A stretch of 64,000 bases of DNA from DASUPK01 sp963782345 (GCA_963782345.1 CAWAJF010000003.1:124001-188000), one strand, 5' to 3'. Counted from the first letter of the stretch, positions 50,224 to 59,042 are shown. Numbers and translations are program-made. The notes: generated from the sequence alone by a model not told the origin.

Positions 50224-52188
50224 ATGAGCTTGCTTGATGGACGGAAGTCGATCGGACGACGGCGCCTGCTGGGCATCGCGCTCGCGCTGGGGCTGCTGGT
50301 GGCCCTGCCGGCGCTCGCGCTCGCCCACGTCGAGCGCGCCTCCTACTGGCCCGACCCCGCCCCCGACACCTCCATCCATCCGTCCGCCGGGGGATCGGTC
50401 CCCGCGGTTCGCAAGCTCTACAGCGCCCTCAAGAAGAAGGCCCCCGGGACCAGCCGCGTCGTCTGCGCGCGGGTGCCGAGCAAGAAGCTGCGAAAGCACG
50501 GCAGCGTCAAGAAGCTGTCGAAGAACCCCTCGATCAAGGCTCTCAAGAAGGACCTGAGATCGGCACGCCGGCACGGCTACAAGCTCCGAGAGACCCAGCC
50601 GGCCATCCACGTCACCAAGAAGCGGGCCAAGAAGCTTCGCCGCTTCAACATCAGGCTGCTCAGGCACTGCCGCTACAGCTCGATCCAGGCCGCGGTCACG
50701 GCTTCCGGCAACAACGACCGGGTCGAGATCATGCCCGGCGTCTACACGGAGCCCGCATCTCGCGCCGCGCCGACCCAGGACCCCGCCTGCGCGAGCCTCG
50801 TGGAGACGAACGATCACGGCGCCACGGGGGCTCTCTCCTACAAGTATCAGGCGACCTGTCCCAACGACCAGAACCTGATCGCCGTGATCGGGCGGGAGCC
50901 TGGCCCGAATCCGCCGCCCCAGCCTCCCTCGGTCGACCGGCACGGGATCCCGGACCTCGGCCGGTGCATCCGGTGCAACCTGCAGATGCAGGGGACCGGC
51001 GTCAGCCCTGACGACGTCATCATCGATGGCGGCGATCCGGCATTGGGCGACCACGGGCCCGCCGGGGCGAACCCGCCGGACTACGCAAAGGACGTCGGGA
51101 TCCGGGCCGACCGGGCGGATGGCTTCGTGCTCGACAACATGAAGATCCGTCACGTCAACGAGCACGCCATCTACGTGACAGAGACCGATGGCTTCCATCT
51201 CGACCGCTTCAAGGCCGCCTACGCGAAGGAGTACGGCCTCCTCACCTTCGTCGCCGACCATTCGCTGGTCGAGAACTGCGACACGTGGGGCAGCGGAGAC
51301 GCCGGCGTCTATCCGGGCGCGGCGGCGGATACGTGGGATGCGGTGCCACCGGATCAGCGCCGGCGAAGCAACGAGATCCGCGACTGCGATTCACACCACA
51401 ACGCGGCCGGCTACTCGGGCACCGACGGCAACGCGCTCTGGATCCACGACAACAACTTCTACGACAACACCCTCGGGTTCACGACCGACGTCTTCACGGC
51501 CCCGGGGCACCCGGGATTCCCGCAGGACTCGGACCTGATCGAGAACAACAACTTCTTCTCGAACAACTTCAACCTCTATCTGCGGCCCTGCAACGCCGGG
51601 GAGAAGCCCGGCCCCTACGGCCCGAACCAGGGCTGCTCGGACGTCGTCCCGACGGTCCCCGAACCGGTCGGCACCGGGCTCTGGATCGCGGGCGGCAACC
51701 ACAACGTCATCCGGAACAACCACTTCTGGGACAACTGGAGACGAGGGACGATGATCTTCGCGGTCCCCGACCAGCTCGTCTGTGGCCCGGCCGGCGTCGA
51801 CCCGGCCCTGCTCGCCGGCTGCGACCCGACGAAGGTCCCGCCCTCGACCTCCTACAACAACGAGGTCTACGGGAACGTCATGGGGCAGGCGCCCGACGGG
51901 ACCAGGGCCCGAAACGGCGTCGATTTCTGGTGGGACGACTTCGCCAGCAACACCGGCAACTGCTGGCACGACAACACCGGCGTCAATGGGGATCGCGCGA
52001 GCCTCAAGACCGTCCCGCCGATGGCGCCGGTCGCGGGCAAGTCGCTCCCCGGTTTCCTGCCGGAGAACTGCGCCAGCAGCATCGGGACAGGTGGACCGAC
52101 GCAGGAGGCGGAGCTGCTCGCCTGCTTCGCCGACTTCACCTTCGACGTCAACAGCTGCAGCTGGTTCTCGACGCCCGCGAAGCCATGA
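50224..52188 (+). CDS. Secreted right-handed beta-helix protein
   Basis: 654 residues with signal peptide (about 1-34, 'LALGLLVALPALALA'). Residues 60-150 are Lys/Arg-rich with a helical look, perhaps an electrostatic cell-wall anchor. Residues 160-600 contain parallel beta-helix repeats ('GFVLDNMKIRHVNEHAIYV', 'DSHHNAAGYSGTDGNALWIHDNNFYDNTLGF' in parts, 'NNNFFSNNFNLYL', 'HNVIRNNHFWDNW'). Such folds are used by polysaccharide lyases, epimerases and adhesins; catalytic residues cannot be assigned. Several Cys pairs suggest disulfides. Confidence 0.85.
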   Translation: MSLLDGRKSIGRRRLLGIALALGLLVALPALALAHVERASYWPDPAPDTSIHPSAGGSVPAVRKLYSALKKKAPGTSRVVCARVPSKKLRKHGSVKKLSKNPSIKALKKDLRSARRHGYKLRETQPAIHVTKKRAKKLRRFNIRLLRHCRYSSIQAAVTASGNNDRVEIMPGVYTEPASRAAPTQDPACASLVETNDHGATGALSYKYQATCPNDQNLIAVIGREPGPNPPPQPPSVDRHGIPDLGRCIRCNLQMQGTGVSPDDVIIDGGDPALGDHGPAGANPPDYAKDVGIRADRADGFVLDNMKIRHVNEHAIYVTETDGFHLDRFKAAYAKEYGLLTFVADHSLVENCDTWGSGDAGVYPGAAADTWDAVPPDQRRRSNEIRDCDSHHNAAGYSGTDGNALWIHDNNFYDNTLGFTTDVFTAPGHPGFPQDSDLIENNNFFSNNFNLYLRPCNAGEKPGPYGPNQGCSDVVPTVPEPVGTGLWIAGGNHNVIRNNHFWDNWRRGTMIFAVPDQLVCGPAGVDPALLAGCDPTKVPPSTSYNNEVYGNVMGQAPDGTRARNGVDFWWDDFASNTGNCWHDNTGVNGDRASLKTVPPMAPVAGKSLPGFLPENCASSIGTGGPTQEAELLACFADFTFDVNSCSWFSTPAKP

Positions 52189-52202
52189 CCGCGGAGAAGT
52201 AG

Positions 52203-52274
52203 GCAGCGGGAGGGGGACCGACCCGGGGAGCCTCCCGTGGCTCCGCGCGCCGGTCCCTCGTCGTTTCCCGCTGC
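52203..52274. terminator. Long-range nested hairpin after the beta-helix gene
   Basis: GCAGCGGGA (52203-52211) pairs with TCCCGCTGC (52266-52274), and inside it GGGACCG (52214-52220) pairs with CGGTCCC (52251-52257). It lies just after the stop codon at 52188. It may act as a terminator or stabilise the mRNA 3' end. Confidence 0.5.
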
Positions 52275-52416
52275 GTACCCCTGAGTACGACTCGAAGACC
52301 GGGGGACATCCTACCTAATTTTCCCCTCCATGAAAGTGATTAGGATGGACGTCCACGCTCGGCCCCTGATGACGCCTGATCCGGCGGGGTTGGCCGCCGG
52401 TACGCTCCGCGTGCGG

Positions 52417-52490
52417 GCCCCCGTAGCTCAGCTGGATAGAGCGCCGGCCTTCTAAGCCGGATGTCGCAGGTTCGAATCCTGCCGGGGGCG
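52417..52490 (+). tRNA. tRNA-Arg (anticodon TCT)
   Basis: Acceptor stem GCCCCCG/CGGGGGC, D stem GCTC/GAGC, anticodon arm CCGGC CTTCTAA GCCGG (anticodon TCT, AGA codons), T arm GCAGG TTCGAAT CCTGC. All stems pair. No CCA encoded. Confidence 0.95.
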
Positions 52491-52585
52491 TCTCCCGAGA
52501 CCGAGGTGCCTGCGCAACTCCCTTTGCCGGGGTGGGTTAGATTGGCTGAGCTTCAGGGGGAAGGAACCCGCTGAGAGGAGAGGTC

Positions 52586-53836
52586 TTGTACGCCCACGCC
52601 GTTTCGCTTCGTGTCCGGAGGACAGTCGCCCTCATCGTCATCGGCCTGGCCGCGTTGTTCGTGGTCGTCGTCTCGAGCCAGCGTGCCGAGGCGAAGGCGA
52701 AGGCGAAAGCCGTCAAGGTCGTCAAGGGCCCGAAGGGCCTGAAGTTCTACAAGCCGCCGAAGAAGAAGAAGCTGCCGAAGCACCCGGGCCAGCTGATCTG
52801 GGCGCGTCCGGCGACCGGGCTCGTTCCGCTCCAGAACGCGCGATACACGAAGCTCGTTCTCTACTCGTCACGGACGCCGCAGGGCAAGAAGACGGCTGTC
52901 TCGGGGTCGATCAGCGTGCCGAGGGGCAAGCCCCCGAAGCACGGCTGGCCGGTGATCAGCTGGGCGCACGGGACGACCGGCGTCGCGGACGTCTGCGCTC
53001 CCTCGCGGAACAGCGTGACCAGTCCCGCGCAGCCCTACATCTCCTACATCTACCCGGACCTGAATGCCTGGCTTGCCGCCGGGTACGCGGTGCTGCAGAC
53101 CGACTATCAGGGCCTCGGCACACCGGGCCCCCACGCATACCTGGTCGGGACGGCCGAGGGCCGCAGCGTCGTCGACATCGTCTCCGCGGCGCGCCAGCTC
53201 GACCGCAAGATCGGCAAGCGGTACCTGATTGCCGGCCACTCGCAGGGCGGCCAGTCCGCGCTCTTCGCGGCCGGTCTCGCACGTAGCTGGGAGCCGAAGC
53301 TGAAGCTGCGCGGCACCGTCGCGTTCGCGCCTGCTTCGCACATCCTCGATCAGGAGTCGCTGCTGCCGGCGCTCACCGCCCCCAGCAGCCTCACCGCCCT
53401 GGCGACGATGATCATCAGCGGTGCCTCGACGCAGTCGACCGCGATCGACGTCAACAAGATCCTCTCGGATCCGGTGCTCCAGTTCTATCCGCTGCTGGAG
53501 AGCCAGTGCCTGTCCCAGCTCGGGCAGTCGAACGAGCTTGGGGGCATCCCGCCGTCGCAGCTCGAGCGCTCAGGCGCAGACCTGAGCGCATTGCGGCCGG
53601 TATTGGCGGCGATGAACCCGGCAGTGCACACGGCGCCCCCCGTCCTCGTCGAGCAGGGAACTGCCGACGCCACGGTGTATCCGTTCCTCACCGACCAGCT
53701 CGTCGGTGAGCTTCAGGGGCTCGGGGATCAGGTGACCTACACCAAGTACCCGGGCGTCGATCACAGCGGGGTGGTGACGGCCGGCGCGCAGGAAGCGCTG
53801 TCCTTCTTCCAGCAGCTGCTGCCCCCGCGAAGCTGA
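52586..53836 (+). CDS. Secreted alpha/beta hydrolase (secretory lipase-like)
   Basis: 416 residues from TTG. Signal-anchor/signal peptide (about 11-35). Residues 36-70 are very Lys-rich ('PPKKKKLPKHPG'), perhaps binding the anionic wall. The hydrolase shows 'VISWAHGTTG' (oxyanion region), nucleophile elbow 'AGHSQGG', Asp in 'EQGTADATV' and His in 'YPGVDHSGVV'. This matches the LIP secretory lipase family. It follows tRNA-Arg by 95 bp and is closed by a strong hairpin. Confidence 0.87.
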   Translation: MYAHAVSLRVRRTVALIVIGLAALFVVVVSSQRAEAKAKAKAVKVVKGPKGLKFYKPPKKKKLPKHPGQLIWARPATGLVPLQNARYTKLVLYSSRTPQGKKTAVSGSISVPRGKPPKHGWPVISWAHGTTGVADVCAPSRNSVTSPAQPYISYIYPDLNAWLAAGYAVLQTDYQGLGTPGPHAYLVGTAEGRSVVDIVSAARQLDRKIGKRYLIAGHSQGGQSALFAAGLARSWEPKLKLRGTVAFAPASHILDQESLLPALTAPSSLTALATMIISGASTQSTAIDVNKILSDPVLQFYPLLESQCLSQLGQSNELGGIPPSQLERSGADLSALRPVLAAMNPAVHTAPPVLVEQGTADATVYPFLTDQLVGELQGLGDQVTYTKYPGVDHSGVVTAGAQEALSFFQQLLPPRS

Positions 53837-53848
53837 GCTGAGTGGATC

Positions 53849-53875
53849 GCGGCCCCGGGTTCATCCCGGGGCCGC
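53849..53875. terminator. Hairpin terminator after the lipase gene
   Basis: Perfect eleven-base stem GCGGCCCCGGG/CCCGGGGCCGC with a five-base loop TTCAT, 12 bp after the stop. No U-run, as in other high-GC actinobacterial terminators. Confidence 0.85.
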
Positions 53876-53900
53876 GGCTCACGCTAGATTGAAGCGACGC

Positions 53901-53974
53901 GGTGGGCGTAGCTCAGTTGGTAGAGCTCCTGGTTGTGGTCCAGGTGGTCGCCGGTTCGAGTCCGGTCGCTCACC
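53901..53974 (+). tRNA. tRNA-His (anticodon GTG)
   Basis: Acceptor GTGGGCG/CGCTCAC with one G-T wobble and the extra 5' G (53901) opposite C73, typical of tRNA-His. Anticodon arm CCTGG TTGTGGT CCAGG (GTG). T arm TTCGAGT. No CCA encoded. Confidence 0.92.
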
Positions 53975-53990
53975 CCTCACGGAAAGCCAA

Positions 53991-54220
53991 TCAGCACGCG
54001 GGTTCAGGTGTCCCCAGGTCGTTCTTGACTGACTGGCTCTTGTTCCATTCGTCGATGTGTCCCCCCGCGAGGTCGGCTCGGAGATGACGCGGCAGCGCCG
54101 TGAGACCGCGTAGCGGCGCCCGTCGACATTGAGTACTGCCCACCGGCCCACCCCGCGAACGCTTCCAGGGCCCAGCTCCTTCGCACTCCCGACCAGCTGC
54201 TCAGCCACGCCTTGCCCCAT
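53991..54220 (-). pseudogene. Truncated, frameshifted Rieske-type ferredoxin gene
   Basis: Reading from ATG 54220, 'ELGPGSVRGVGRWAVLNVDG' and 'RRYAVSRRCR' look like the start of a Rieske [2Fe-2S] domain. At about 54088 the frame breaks, and the next frame continues 'HLRADLAGGHIDEWNK', which completes the first Rieske box (C-x-H). The sequence then ends at TGA (53991-53993) before the second C-x2-H box. So only half of the domain remains, in two frames. It starts nine bases after the 75-residue gene and lies next to tRNA-His; it appears to be a remnant. Confidence 0.6.
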
Positions 54221-54229
54221 TCCCGGCCC

Positions 54230-54457
54230 CTAGGGCAGTATTGAGCTCGTCCGAGTGACGTGCTCTGGCCAGTCCGAATCGATGCGGCTCAGCATCGCGT
54301 CGAACCCCGCACCACCCACGTCCTCGCCCTGGAGGTGGTACAGGCGGCCTCCGTCGCCCTGGATCTCGGTTGGCTGCTCCCCTGTCGTCTGTTCGAGCTC
54401 ATCGATGATCTCCCGCCCGCGCTCGTCGACTGGAACCAGCCGGATTACACCCGCCAT
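54230..54457 (-). CDS. Small conserved-looking protein of unknown function
   Basis: 75 residues from ATG 54457. Sequence 'MAGVIRLVPVDERGREIIDE' then 'EIQGDGGRLYHLQGEDVGG' and 'MLSRIDSDWPEHV', soluble alpha/beta in character. A longer start at 54706 adds a low-complexity head and is unlikely. Precedes the Rieske remnant by nine bases, suggesting the two were co-transcribed. No known domain. Confidence 0.6.
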   Translation of the reverse strand: MAGVIRLVPVDERGREIIDELEQTTGEQPTEIQGDGGRLYHLQGEDVGGAGFDAMLSRIDSDWPEHVTRTSSILP

Positions 54458-54708
54458 AGAGGTGGATGGTAAACCGGACCGCGATCCTGGCCGAGGCTGC
54501 GAGATCGCAGCTCGCTTGCCGCGAAAGCACTGCTTTGCATGGGAAGCAGGCGTTTCCTTCCCGTGTGAGGGAGGCGCGCCGAATGGAGCGGGCGGCTTGC
54601 CCACCCCGCCGCCGGGTAATAGAGTCGCGCCGCACCAGCAGATAGGCGACGCCAAGGCCTCGGCAGCCTTACGTGAGGCGGCGTCGGCGTTCAACGAGAG
54701 GAGCACTC

Positions 54709-54978
54709 ATGCCGACGGTGATCGCCCATCATGAGGTGAGGGACACGCAGCACTGGCTCTCTTCGCCGAAGCGCGAAGAGGTCTTGGCCCCCCTCGGCGT
54801 CAGCAACATTCGCACGTTCGTGAGTCAGCAGAATCCGCAGCGCGTTGCGGTTCTGATGGACGTCGCGGACCTCGACGCGATGATGGAGGCGTTGGCGAAC
54901 CCCTCGCCCGAGTTCGCGGAGGCGATGGAGTACGACGGCGTGCTGCCCGAAACGATGTCGATTCTCGTTCAGTCGTAA
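54709..54978 (+). CDS. Small protein of unknown function (possible alpha+beta barrel)
   Basis: 89 residues from ATG 54709, with GAGAGGAG just upstream. 'TVIAHHEVRDTQHWLSSPKR', then 'NIRTFVSQQNPQRVAVLMDV', ending 'AMEYDGVLPETMSILVQS'. The beta-alpha-beta pattern is like dimeric alpha+beta barrel proteins. 47 bp upstream of another small protein with a similar fold pattern. Function unknown. Confidence 0.65.
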   Translation: MPTVIAHHEVRDTQHWLSSPKREEVLAPLGVSNIRTFVSQQNPQRVAVLMDVADLDAMMEALANPSPEFAEAMEYDGVLPETMSILVQS

Positions 54979-55025
54979 CGAAACGAGGTCGATCCCTTCA
55001 CCACCATCCATTCGAGCGGGAGCGC

Positions 55026-55310
55026 ATGTACGTAGTCGTCAATCACCTTCGCTTTCGCGATCCAGTGACCGATACGACCGTCGAGGCGACACGGGACGCG
55101 GTCAAGCAGGTCGTCGACGCGGGGGCGCTCGCTGCCCGCGTCGTCAAAGCTGGCGACACGCACCTGATTCTGCTGCTCGACTTCCCCTCAGAAGAGGACG
55201 CAGACCGCGTCTCACGCGAGGTCGGAGGCCCATGGATGCGCGAGAACATCGTGCCTCTCCTCGCCGGTGACACGGAGCGCAGCGTCGGCGAGGTGATCGC
55301 CTCCGGGTGA
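55026..55310 (+). CDS. Small dimeric alpha/beta-barrel-like protein
   Basis: 94 residues. 'MYVVVNHLRFRDPVT' then 'HLILLLDFPSEEDADRVSRE' suggests an ABM/ferredoxin-like monooxygenase-type fold. It probably forms a unit with the 89-residue gene. No catalytic residues can be named. Confidence 0.6.
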   Translation: MYVVVNHLRFRDPVTDTTVEATRDAVKQVVDAGALAARVVKAGDTHLILLLDFPSEEDADRVSREVGGPWMRENIVPLLAGDTERSVGEVIASG

Positions 55311-55614
55311 GCCTCGGGGTGCCCACAACGCCCAGTCGGAGCACCGTGCGGTCGCCCGCCGGCGAGCCGCTCCTTCGGGCTGACAGCAGGCTTTTCGCGA
55401 CGGGCCATGCGGATGCTCGCTGCGGGCGCAGGCAGGAGCGACGGACGGCGCTGAGCTGACGCCTGCAATCGCGTGCCGGCGGAACTAGCGAGGGCTTCGG
55501 GCGATCCTCCGCTCACGCCCCTTCCTCGCGCATCGCAGCAGCGCAGCGCCACTCGCGGGTAATGCTCGTTCGGACTGAATGAAGAAGCCGCGCGGCATGC
55601 CTGCCGCGGTCCAG
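55311..55614. other. Intergenic stretch without a recognisable gene
   Basis: Convergent region between the alpha/beta-barrel-like gene and the Gly-rich protein. Open frames here have no coding character. No strong terminator, tRNA or repeat was seen. Confidence 0.5.
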
Positions 55615-57012
55615 CTAGCAGCCGAGACTGCGCAGTCTCCTGCGGGAGTCCTTGATGTTCCGTTCGAGCTGCCGGCGCTTCGCCTTGGAGGTTGCCTTGG
55701 CGCGGACACGCTTCTGGCGCCTGAGCTTCTTGCGGAGACGGTTGCAGGCCTTGGTCCCGGTTGCCGCTTCGGTCCCGGGTGCGCCCTGCGTTCCCGCCGG
55801 TCCGGCGGGGCCGGGCGGTCCCTGGGGAAGCAGGCCACCGGTGCCCGACAGCGGCACGCTGGCGAGCCCCGCCGGATCGTTGCTGGCGATCATCAGGGCT
55901 CCCGAGCGGGCGCCCTGATCCTGCGGAGCGAAGCGGACGGTCAGGTCGCAGCTCGCCGCCGGCGCGATCTGGCCCAGGCAGCCGTTCGAGCCGACGAAGA
56001 AATCCCCCGGATCGCTGCCGGCCATGGTCAGGCTCGAGATCGAGAGTGCGGCCGTGCCGGTGTTCGTGATCGTCAGCGGCAGAGGCCCGCTCACCGTCTG
56101 TTGCGGTTGGATGCCGCCGAAGCTGAGGCCGCCCGGGGGGCTGAACGAGAGCGCCGGAGCGGCCGTCAGAGCGCTGATCTGCACGGTCGGCGTACCGCTC
56201 GGTGCTGTCGAGATGAAGGCGTTGGAGAGGGTCGCCGACGTATAGCTCGAGCCCGCGCCGCCGCCTCCGCCGCCACCCACGCCCGAGGTCGGACCGTTGC
56301 TCTCGCCGCCCGCTCCGCCGCCGCCGCCGCCGTAATAGCCGTCCCCGCCGCTGCCTCCACCGCCAAGGGCCCCGCCCGCGCCCATTCCGCCGATCCCAAG
56401 GCTCCCGTCACTCCCGGCGCTCCCGTTGAACAGGTTGCCGGCGCCACCGGCACCCCCGGTTCCCCCGCTGGAGAGCGTGCCGCCTTCTCCTCCGCTCCCT
56501 CCGAGGGCGGTGCTGGTCGAATCGGCTCCCGGGGCCCCGGTTTGGGCGAAGGCACCGGCGCTTCCCCCGACGCCGCCGCCAACCGTATCCCCGCTGCCTC
56601 CGCCCCCGCCGCCACCGCCAGCGACGATCAGCGTCTCACCACCGTTCACATAAGTGGCCTGGCCGCCGATGCCGGGGAAGGGACCGTTCGCCGCGACGTT
56701 GAGATCGAGCTGCTGCCCGGGTGTGACGGCCAGATTCGCCCTGACGACCGCGCCGCTGCCCCCGGCCGCGGCGCCACCGAAGCCCGGGTCAGCCGGTCCG
56801 CCCGAGCCGCCGACGGCGACGATCAGGAGCTCGGAGGTGCCGGCCGGGACTACGTAGCACTGTCCGCCCCCGGGACTGAATGACGTCGTTGTCCCCGCCG
56901 TCCCCGTCACGCAGGCCGCCTGTGCTGCGGCGGGCAAGAGCCATCCGCAAGCACACAGGACGGCGGCGAACAGCGTCCAACCTCGTAGCCGTGATGGACT
57001 TCCTTGCCTCAC
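55615..57012 (-). CDS. Secreted Gly-rich protein with ASH-like and collagen-like segments
   Basis: 465 residues with signal peptide (about 1-33). Residues 35-95 are beta-rich, 100-280 very Gly/Ser-rich with runs of glycine, 290-390 an ASPM/SPD-2/Hydin-like (choice-of-anchor D) beta domain ('PLPLTITNTGTAALSISSL', 'GSDPGDFFV', 'CDLTVRFAPQ'), about 395-415 a collagen-like Gly-x-y run ('GPPGPAGPAGTQGAPG'), and a basic coiled-coil C-terminus ('RLRKKLRRQKRVRAKATSKA'). Likely a cell-surface structural protein or adhesin. No sortase motif; the cationic end may bind wall polymers. Confidence 0.82.
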   Translation of the reverse strand: MRQGSPSRLRGWTLFAAVLCACGWLLPAAAQAACVTGTAGTTTSFSPGGGQCYVVPAGTSELLIVAVGGSGGPADPGFGGAAAGGSGAVVRANLAVTPGQQLDLNVAANGPFPGIGGQATYVNGGETLIVAGGGGGGGGSGDTVGGGVGGSAGAFAQTGAPGADSTSTALGGSGGEGGTLSSGGTGGAGGAGNLFNGSAGSDGSLGIGGMGAGGALGGGGSGGDGYYGGGGGGAGGESNGPTSGVGGGGGGGAGSSYTSATLSNAFISTAPSGTPTVQISALTAAPALSFSPPGGLSFGGIQPQQTVSGPLPLTITNTGTAALSISSLTMAGSDPGDFFVGSNGCLGQIAPAASCDLTVRFAPQDQGARSGALMIASNDPAGLASVPLSGTGGLLPQGPPGPAGPAGTQGAPGTEAATGTKACNRLRKKLRRQKRVRAKATSKAKRRQLERNIKDSRRRLRSLGC

Positions 57013-57301
57013 GAGAGTCGGCGACAGTCTCTCACGCGGTGACTGTTAGCCGACCGTTCCGTGGGGCGGACTCAACACGTGTTGGTTTGGCATGCGGCGG
57101 GAGGACATGCCGCGCAGCCGCTCCGCGTTCGGCTGGGCTGACCTTGGGTAGCGCAGGCAGACCCTCAGGTGAAAGCAGCCGCTAAGGCCGGCGCGGGTGA
57201 TGAGCTGAAAAGCGCTGCTTTGGACTGACATGAAGAAGGACCTCCCCGGTTGCCACGCTTGACGTGCAACCGAAAAACGGACACCAAGGAGGCCCCAACA
57301 C

Positions 57302-58342
57302 ATGTTGCACGCTGGCCTGGATCCATCTCGCAAGAGGATCGACGTCTGCCTGCTCTCCGACCAGGGCGAGCTCGTCGAAGAGCTCGCCTGTCCGCCTGAC
57401 CACGACGGCCTGAGAGGGCTTGCACGCCGAGCCGGCTCCCACGGCGAGCCGGTGGTGGGGGTGATCGAGTCGATGACCGGCGCCCGCTTCGTCCACGACA
57501 CCCTCGAATCACTGGGCTGGGCGGTCGAGATCGCCGACGCCGCCAAGGTCAAGGGCCTGGCGCCGCTCGCCGCGAAGACCGACCGGATCGACGCCCGGGT
57601 GCTGGCACTGCTCTCCCAGCGCGACCTGGTGCCGGCGATCTGGCTGCCCGACCGGAGGGTCAGGGAGGAGCGAGAGCTCGCCCGCTTCAGGTTGCACCTG
57701 GTCAAACACCGCTCCCAGCTAAAGCACCGGATCCACTCGACCCTGATGAGCTTCGGGCGGCCCTGCCCGGTCACCGACCTCTTCGGGGTGGCGGGGCGCG
57801 AGCTGCTCGCGAAGCTGGAGGTCCCCGAGCCCTGGCTCGGCAACGTTCTCGCGAGCCTCGAGTTGATCGACTCACTCGAGACCCAGATCTCGGAGATCAA
57901 CTCCCGCCTGCAGGCCGGCGGCGCCGATCACCCCTACGTTCCGAAGCTCCTGACGGTGCCGGGGATCGGCTCGGTCCTGGCCTTCACGATCGCCGCCGAG
58001 ATCGGCGAGATCTCCCGCTTTGCCTCCCCGACCAAGCTGACCGGCTACACCGGCCTTTGCCCGCGGGTGGTGCAGTCGGGCGAGTCAGACCGCCGCGGCC
58101 CCCTGACCAAGCAGGGCCCGCGCTATCTGCGCTGGGCGCTGCTCGAGGCGACCATGCACGCGCTTCGACACCCCGCCTACTCAGAGCGCTACCAGCGAAA
58201 CAAGCGCCGGCTGGGAAAGCAGCGCGGGGCCAAGGTCGCCCAGATCGACATCGCCCGGAAGCTGACGGTGGCGATCTGGCACATGCTCACCCGCAACGAG
58301 TCGTTCGCTCCCAAAGGCGCCGCTTTTCGCCTGGCGGCCTGA
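57302..58342 (+). CDS. IS110-family transposase
   Basis: 346 residues. RuvC-like DEDD domain: D6 in 'GLDPSRKRID', Glu in 'VIESMTGA', and 'KTDRIDARVLA' with two Asp. C-terminal transposase_20 domain ('LLTVPGIGSVLAFTIAAEIG', 'SPTKLTGYTGLCPRVVQSG') with its catalytic Ser. Intact. These recombinases are guided by a bridge RNA made from the element's own noncoding end. Confidence 0.93.
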   Translation: MLHAGLDPSRKRIDVCLLSDQGELVEELACPPDHDGLRGLARRAGSHGEPVVGVIESMTGARFVHDTLESLGWAVEIADAAKVKGLAPLAAKTDRIDARVLALLSQRDLVPAIWLPDRRVREERELARFRLHLVKHRSQLKHRIHSTLMSFGRPCPVTDLFGVAGRELLAKLEVPEPWLGNVLASLELIDSLETQISEINSRLQAGGADHPYVPKLLTVPGIGSVLAFTIAAEIGEISRFASPTKLTGYTGLCPRVVQSGESDRRGPLTKQGPRYLRWALLEATMHALRHPAYSERYQRNKRRLGKQRGAKVAQIDIARKLTVAIWHMLTRNESFAPKGAAFRLAA

Positions 58343-58485
58343 CCGCCCTTTTGGACTTGCGCCGGGAGCGAACATCCAATGACCTGGTCCTCCCCGACGA
58401 GGAGGCCATAGAGACATGAGCAGCGCTCCAAGCCCACGAGCCGAGAGGGGGCTCTGACCCGATCAGAGATCGCTACTTGACAGCC
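58343..58485 (+). ncRNA. Candidate bridge RNA region of the IS110-type element
   Basis: The 143-nt noncoding right end folds readily: GGTCCTCC/GGAGGCC-type stem, GAGCC/GGCTC stem and TCTGA/TCAGA stem, before the right inverted repeat. In IS1111-type elements this end encodes the bridge RNA with target- and donor-binding loops. The assignment is by position and structure only. Confidence 0.4.
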
Positions 58486-58631
58486 GGTCCTTCTTCATAG
58501 AGGCGAGAAGCGGCGGTATGTGGCGCCGAAATCATTCTGCGGCCTTTTTCGCGGCGAGCCAACCGGCGGTACTGCGGGCGGGCAGTTCTGCGTTCGCACC
58601 CTCCCCTCCGCCGAGAGATACTGCGTAGGCG

Positions 58632-59042
58632 ATGTCGGAGGAGAACGTGGACACGCTCCAGCGAGCCCATCAGGCCTGGAACGCCGACAATCTGGACGCC
58701 TTCTTGGCCGAGGCTGATCCCGAGGTCGAGTGGCATACCGCCCTTGAGCAAGCCTTGGAGGGCAGAGCAAGCACCTATCGGGGTCACGATGGCGTGCGAC
58801 AGGCCTGGAGCGAATATCGCAGCCAGGCGTGGGGAGGTTTCATGTCTCAGATTCAGGAGATTCGCGACCTCGGCGAGTCGGTTCTGCTCCTCGGCCATCT
58901 CGACGCAAGCGGCCGCACGTCTGGTATCGAGCTCAGCCAGGAATTCGGGCAGCTCGTCACCTTCCGAGACGGGAAGATCCTCCGGACCGAGGATTTCCTC
59001 AGCCACGCCGAAGCCCTCGAAGCCGCCGGGCTGTCGGAGTAA
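58632..59042 (+). CDS. SnoaL-like protein, tandem copy 1
   Basis: 136 residues. Starts MSEENVDTLQRAHQAWN, then 'DPEVEWHTAL' and 'LVTFRDGKILRTEDF', ending 'ALEAAGLSE'. This is the NTF2/SnoaL alpha+beta barrel, as in polyketide cyclases and ketosteroid isomerase, binding a small hydrophobic ligand. The first of three tandem paralogues, three bases from the second. The catalytic Asp/His pattern is unclear, so the reaction is unknown. Confidence 0.8.
   Translation: MSEENVDTLQRAHQAWNADNLDAFLAEADPEVEWHTALEQALEGRASTYRGHDGVRQAWSEYRSQAWGGFMSQIQEIRDLGESVLLLGHLDASGRTSGIELSQEFGQLVTFRDGKILRTEDFLSHAEALEAAGLSE

Larger units (their letters stand above)
57230..58498 (+). mobile_element. IS110-family element, IS1111-like, with 13-bp inverted ends
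   Basis: ATGAAGAAGGACC (57230-57242) and its exact complement GGTCCTTCTTCAT (58486-58498) flank the transposase gene. The left noncoding end is short (about 60 nt, with a hairpin at 57248-57272) and the right end is long (143 nt), the layout of the IS1111 subgroup, whose bridge RNA is in the right end. No flanking direct repeat is obvious, as usual for IS110. Exact outer boundaries may lie a few bases out. Confidence 0.75.

Noticed and set aside
56166..56615. Gly-rich region as a mycobacterial PE-PGRS protein
   Set aside because: No PE or PPE N-terminal domain; a signal peptide and ASH/collagen-like segments are present instead.
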